The position numbers were made by a program, and so were the translations under genes. The notes under the pieces are model-generated. The model was given only the letters and a program-made list of their open reading frames with translations, was not told where the DNA came from and did not search any database. Positions 35,157 to 35,976 of a DNA stretch of 35,976 nucleotides are shown piece by piece; position 1 is the first letter of the stretch, and each line of letters opens with the position of its first letter. The stretch comes from an uncultured Pelagibacteraceae bacterium (GTDB lineage Bacteria > Pseudomonadota > Alphaproteobacteria > Pelagibacterales > Pelagibacteraceae): the NCBI GenBank assembly GCA_902614055.1, contig CACMJX010000007.1, positions 1 to 35,976 of the forward strand. The letters run 5' to 3'.

Positions 35157-35976
35157 CTAACCTATAATTTTTATTAATTGTGATGTTTTTTTCGTTACAA
35201 ATTTGTCTAATTTTGGTGAATTTTGTGCAACTGTAACCATTTCACTTAAATTTCCATTGCAATGTAAGGCTAAATTGCATCCTGCTAAAAAAGATTTTTT
35301 TACTCTAATATCAAGTTTATCTTTTAAAGCTTTCATTGAAAGATCGTCTGTTAAAATTAAATTTTTAAATTTTATTTTATTTCTTACTAAACTAATAATT
35401 TTTTTTGAATGAGTAACATTGTTTTGTGGATCAATTTTTTGAAATAGTAAATGGCCTGTCATTGCGATCAATGCTTTCTTGTTTTTAAAAGTATAAAAAT
35501 CATTTTTTAGTAAATAATCCTCATTTTTGGTTATTTTGGGAAGATTTTTATGACTGTCGACTTTAGCTAAACCATGCCCTGGTATGTGTTTCATCACTGT
35601 TGCAACACCATTTTTATGAAAATGATGGATACAAATATCTCCCATTGTTGATACTATTTTTTTGTTACTTGAAAATGATCTGTCATCAACAATCTTATGA
35701 AAATTTTTTCTTTTAAGGTCCAGAACAGGAACTGTATTAATATTTATACCTAATAATTTTAATAAGTATGAAATTTGTTTAACATAGACATTATAATAGA
35801 TATCAAATTTTTTTTTATCTTTATTAAATAGTTTGCCAAAATATTCTGCTGAAAAAATTGAATTATCAATAAATTTCCTTAATCTACTAACTCTACCACC
35901 CTCCTCATCTATCATAATAGGATAATTTTTATTTTTAAAAATTTTTTTAATGGAATTTGTTAATTCTTGTGTTTGA
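35157..35976 (-). CDS. nagZ: Beta-N-acetylhexosaminidase NagZ (partial, N-terminus outside window)
   Basis: Removes N-acetylglucosamine from murein fragments in recycling. The frame runs open to the window edge: before MIDEEGGRVSRL there are 20 further in-frame codons (ending KNKNYPI), so the internal ATG at 35915 is not the start. Glycoside hydrolase 3 motifs: IDEEGGRVSRL, MKHIPGHGLAKVDSH (K-H-x-P-G-H-G-x-x-x-x-D-S-H) and LTDDLSMKAL with the nucleophile Asp. About 272 residues visible. The C-terminus is complete. Confidence 0.95.
   Translation of the reverse strand, partial: QTQELTNSIKKIFKNKNYPIMIDEEGGRVSRLRKFIDNSIFSAEYFGKLFNKDKKKFDIYYNVYVKQISYLLKLLGININTVPVLDLKRKNFHKIVDDRSFSSNKKIVSTMGDICIHHFHKNGVATVMKHIPGHGLAKVDSHKNLPKITKNEDYLLKNDFYTFKNKKALIAMTGHLLFQKIDPQNNVTHSKKIISLVRNKIKFKNLILTDDLSMKALKDKLDIRVKKSFLAGCNLALHCNGNLSEMVTVAQNSPKLDKFVTKKTSQLIKIIG

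Overview
This is a gene-dense, very AT-rich stretch of chromosome with no mobile element, no CRISPR array and no gene-free interval longer than about 180 bases. Family content and gene order point to a streamlined alphaproteobacterium of the marine SAR11/Pelagibacterales type, or another low-GC planktonic lineage such as the HIMB59/AEGEAN-169 group. Alphaproteobacterial hallmarks include a ubiquinol-cytochrome c chaperone next to rpmF-plsX, an NDUFS4-like complex I subunit, an sdhE/recG divergent pair, the cluster mltB-rlpA-dac-tmk-holB-metG-tatD-MBL, the cluster gyrA-coaD-ppi-tgt, and the cluster nagZ-scpAB-tatABC-serS-yajC-secDF. The exact lineage is inferred from content, not from a phylogeny.

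Layout. 1-1884 (minus): cytochrome bc1 chaperone, rpmF, plsX and a partial ihfA. bamE diverges from the chaperone with start codons touching. 2338-4755 (minus): tRNA-Pro, NDUFS4-like protein, SbmA/BacA-like transporter, glpX, tRNA-Glu. 4851-7110 (plus): zinc-ribbon membrane protein, nhaA, periplasmic glutathione peroxidase. 7102-15525 (minus): a nine-gene overlapping run from rarD through murein enzymes (mltB, RlpA-like, dac) to tmk, holB, metG, tatD and an MBL-fold hydrolase. 15610-19501: tRNA-Ser, sdhE, recG, a DUF502 membrane protein and an M48 metalloprotease lipoprotein. 19507-24843 (minus): ssb, gyrA, coaD, a periplasmic cyclophilin, tgt and tRNA-Lys. 24925-28438 (plus): uvrA and a PuuD-like membrane protein. 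28435-35976 (minus): nagZ (partial), scpA, scpB, tatA, tatB, tatC, serS, yajC, secD, secF.

The genes are nearly all housekeeping: replication and segregation (gyrA, ssb, holB, scpAB), repair (uvrA, recG), translation (metG, serS, four tRNAs, tgt), export (secDF-yajC, tatABC, bamE), envelope turnover, and respiratory assembly (bc1 chaperone, sdhE, NDUFS4-like). Packing is extreme: most co-directional neighbours overlap or lie within 15 bases, and three convergent protein-gene pairs overlap at their 3' ends.

No wholly new system is evident. The most interesting signals are losses inside familiar genes. Tgt keeps its catalytic and base-pocket residues but lacks all four structural zinc ligands, and queA is missing from its usual place beside it. 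The RlpA-position protein has a degenerate catalytic domain. The MBL hydrolase has Gln where a metal-binding His is expected. fabH, the YceD/DUF177 gene and surE/pcm are absent from their usual positions.
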